A stretch of 64,000 bases of DNA from NCBI GenBank assembly GCA_951230915.1, contig OX579636.1, positions 39,993,912-40,057,911 on the forward strand. The letters are read 5' to 3'. Within the stretch, counting starts at the first letter, position 1; each line of letters opens with the position of its first letter. The notes beneath the pieces are model-generated. The model was not told the origin of the DNA. It saw nothing but the letters and a program-made list of their open reading frames with translations, and did not search any database. The position numbers and the translations under genes are program-made. Below, in pieces: positions 62,376 to 64,000 of the stretch. The DNA is from Antitrichia curtipendula (lineage: Eukaryota > Streptophyta > Bryopsida > Hypnales > Leucodontaceae).

Positions 62376-62559
62376 GGACCATGGTAATAGGTCCACGGCA
62401 ATAGATCTACGGTAATAGGTTCATGGTAAAAATTACTAAAGTTTACCAAGCATAATAAAATTTGATCAAATTTTTTTGATGAAAACTTATAAAATTTGTA
62501 CGCTCACAGGCTCATAGGCTCACAGGCTCATGCTCGCACGCTCACAAAATAGCAACCCT
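62376..62559 (-). repeat. Right terminal inverted repeat of the 15 kb element
   Basis: Consists of ggtaataggtccacgg-like ~15-bp units (62391-62432) and, nearer the tip, a gctcacaggctcatag tandem stretch (62510-62545), ending ctcacaaaatagcaaccct. It pairs with 47575-47833. Confidence 0.75.
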
Positions 62560-62568
62560 AGTCATTCA
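62560..62568 (+). repeat. Right 9-bp target site duplication
   Basis: agtcattca, identical to 47563-47571. Confidence 0.75.
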
Positions 62569-64000
62569 CCTTAGACATAAAACTAAGTTGTTCTACTTAA
62601 CCCCTAAAGCCCTAAACTGCATTTTTTGACAACATAGCAGTTTGGGGCAACTCATTACAAATGAAGTTTTTGTTTTTTTTCTTAAAAAATTTCACGCAAC
62701 ATGTGCCCATGGAGTATCTTTTAGGCCCAACAATTTTCATAAATTTTGACTACGTAATTAAAAAGTTATTGTATTATATGTAGTTTTCATTAAAGTGCGG
62801 GCAGTATAGGCATCAAAAAAAACTTCATTGAAATCATTTTTTTAACCCCTAAAGGACCAAATGTCCGTTCAACGTACGCAAGAAATCTCAGGTAGGTTCC
62901 TACAAAGTCATTTTGGGTCGGATGTTCATGAAATTTGAATACAATGTGTAAACATGTTCCTCCTTCGTGAAAAACTAATTTTTTTTTCAATTGGGTGCCT
63001 AGATCAAAAGTTATGTTGCCCTAAACTTTTCGGGCAGCTTGGGCAATTTGAGAATCTTTGGAGAATCTTTTGCAAAAAAGATCATGAAGTTCTGAAATTT
63101 GGCATGTATGTAACTAATAAAATATGGCATACAATTGTCCCCAAAAAATCAAATTTTAGTTGTCAAATCACAATGTAAGAGGAGTCAAACTTTGTTAGCT
63201 ATGTTGAGGTAGTTTCAAGAAAAAATATTTTCTTCTAACTTCAAGCCCTATTATCTTGCAATCGGTGAAGTCAAAATTCTTGAAATTTTTTCCACATATT
63301 CCAAATGTTTGTCTCTAATTTTTCACTGTTTGGATTTCAAATAAAATATTTCCTCATTGCACAAAAAAAAGACTAGTGCATTGCCAATTTACTTAACCTC
63401 CTTGCATTGCAAGGTGATTTAGAATAAGCTAGATTCTATATTTTCTTCTAAATTTTTTTGTGAGTGAACCTAATTTCATATACTTATGAATGGTCAAAAA
63501 TCTCATGTTTGTGTAGAACAAAATTTTTACTCCAAATGAGCCCGAAGTCTGCTGACCCTGTTTTGCAGGATTGGAAAAAAGTTTTTTTTCTCACTTCAAA
63601 TGCTATAATCTTTCAATCCGCGCGGTGAAAAGGGCTGAATTTTTTTTTACACTTTGATAAAATACTTTACTTTAGTTTTGTACGGTTGAAGTTCCAATAA
63701 AGAGTTTTGCTTTTCTTTTTTGAATAACATATCCAAAAATCACAGTTTTTGGAATGTCTCTCTGGAAAAAACCCTTGGTCCTTTAGGGGTTAAAGAAATT
63801 AAAATTTGAAATTGGTTTTCTAGATTTACATATCTGTGGAAAGCTTTAAATCATTTCATTTTGATTAATGGGATGAAAATTATAGGAGTTTTAGTTTGTG
63901 GGATAGTTTGCAAGTAGTTATAGAATTTCTACTTTAAGATAAACTTTGAAGTCCTTTATTTAACTCAATTTTCAATTTTTTTGAAAAAAACAAAAACAGT
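62569..64000. other. Intergenic AT-rich region to the window end
   Basis: Holds one TTAA-flanked element (62846-63789) and a left-end-like motif ttaacccctaaagcc at 62597. No supported gene. Confidence 0.6.
62846..63789. mobile_element. TTAA-flanked piggyBac-like non-autonomous element, copy D
   Basis: TTAA at 62842-62845 and 63790-63793. Inverted ends are 15 bp perfect (CCCCTAAAGGACCAA and its complement). Length 944 bp. The last ~270 bp match the fragment at 44140-44412. No transposase ORF. Confidence 0.75.

Larger units (their letters stand above)
47572..62559. mobile_element. ~15 kb Mutator-like element carrying transposase, a small gene and a ParB-methyltransferase fusion gene
   Basis: The unit is bounded by agtcattca on both sides and by inverted ends. 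Left 47575-47833 reads gctag(a)ttgtgagcttgcgagc, then cctatgagc, then repeats of ggacctattac. The reverse complement of 62376-62559 reads gctattttgtgagcgtgcgagc, then cctgtgagc/cctatgagc, then cctattaccgtggacctattac. The ends are diverged but colinear over ~180-260 bp. The first three bases on the left (tcc) have no partner, so the exact left boundary may be 47572 or 47575. Long inverted ends, 9-bp duplication and a SWIM-type MULE transposase inside fit the Mutator superfamily. At ~15 kb it is large for the group because of the cargo gene(s). The genes inside are broken, so this copy is probably not autonomous. Confidence 0.8.

Noticed and set aside
1..64000. tRNA, rRNA or other structural RNA genes
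   Set aside because: No cloverleaf-like or rRNA-like sequence was recognised on either strand by eye; a dedicated scan was not possible.

Overview
This window looks like nuclear DNA of a land plant. Five intact multi-exon genes with GT-AG introns can be read through. They include a photosystem II D1-processing protease with plastid/thylakoid targeting and a plant-type plasma-membrane syntaxin. GC-rich exons sit in very AT-rich, repeat-filled DNA. A seed-free plant (a moss or other bryophyte, or a lycophyte) is my best guess from gene style and repeat content; that is inference.

Layout. 1-7040: AT-rich repeats. 7752-9560 (+): a Qa-SNARE syntaxin of the SYP1 type. 12582-15592 (+): a plastid protein with two glutaredoxin/GST N-terminal-like domains. 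17660-23135 (-): CtpA-like C-terminal processing peptidase in 15 exons. 28417-29779 (-): a small HMA-fold protein without the metal-binding cysteines. 37165-42704 (-): a HI0933-type flavoprotein in 16 exons. The gaps hold dispersed repeats, including four copies of a ~0.93 kb element with TTAA targets and CCC-starting inverted ends (piggyBac-like), a Tc1/mariner-type MITE nested in one of them, and an LTR with adjoining PPT and PBS.

The main find is 47572-62559. This ~15.0 kb unit has diverged inverted ends of about 180-260 bp and an apparent 9-bp target duplication (agtcattca) on both sides, which are Mutator-like (MULE) hallmarks. Inside, a transposase gene (zinc-finger region, MULE-type DDE core, SWIM finger) points left. 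A small unrecognised gene and an 11-exon gene for a ParB-like / N4-N6 DNA-methyltransferase-like fusion of about 1131 codons point right. A GC-rich palindrome (CCCTCGGCGCCGAGGG and variants) recurs at least 13 times. It lies only in the transposase intron, in the 2.5 kb first intron of the methyltransferase gene, and near the right end. Both large genes are broken almost only by C-to-T nonsense changes at CG or CAG (CHG) sites, which fits decay of a methylated transposon. I read this as a degenerate copy of a large MULE that carries its own DNA-modification gene and a palindromic cis-element family.

Coordinates of exons come from hand-read splice sites and reading frames. No database search was possible.
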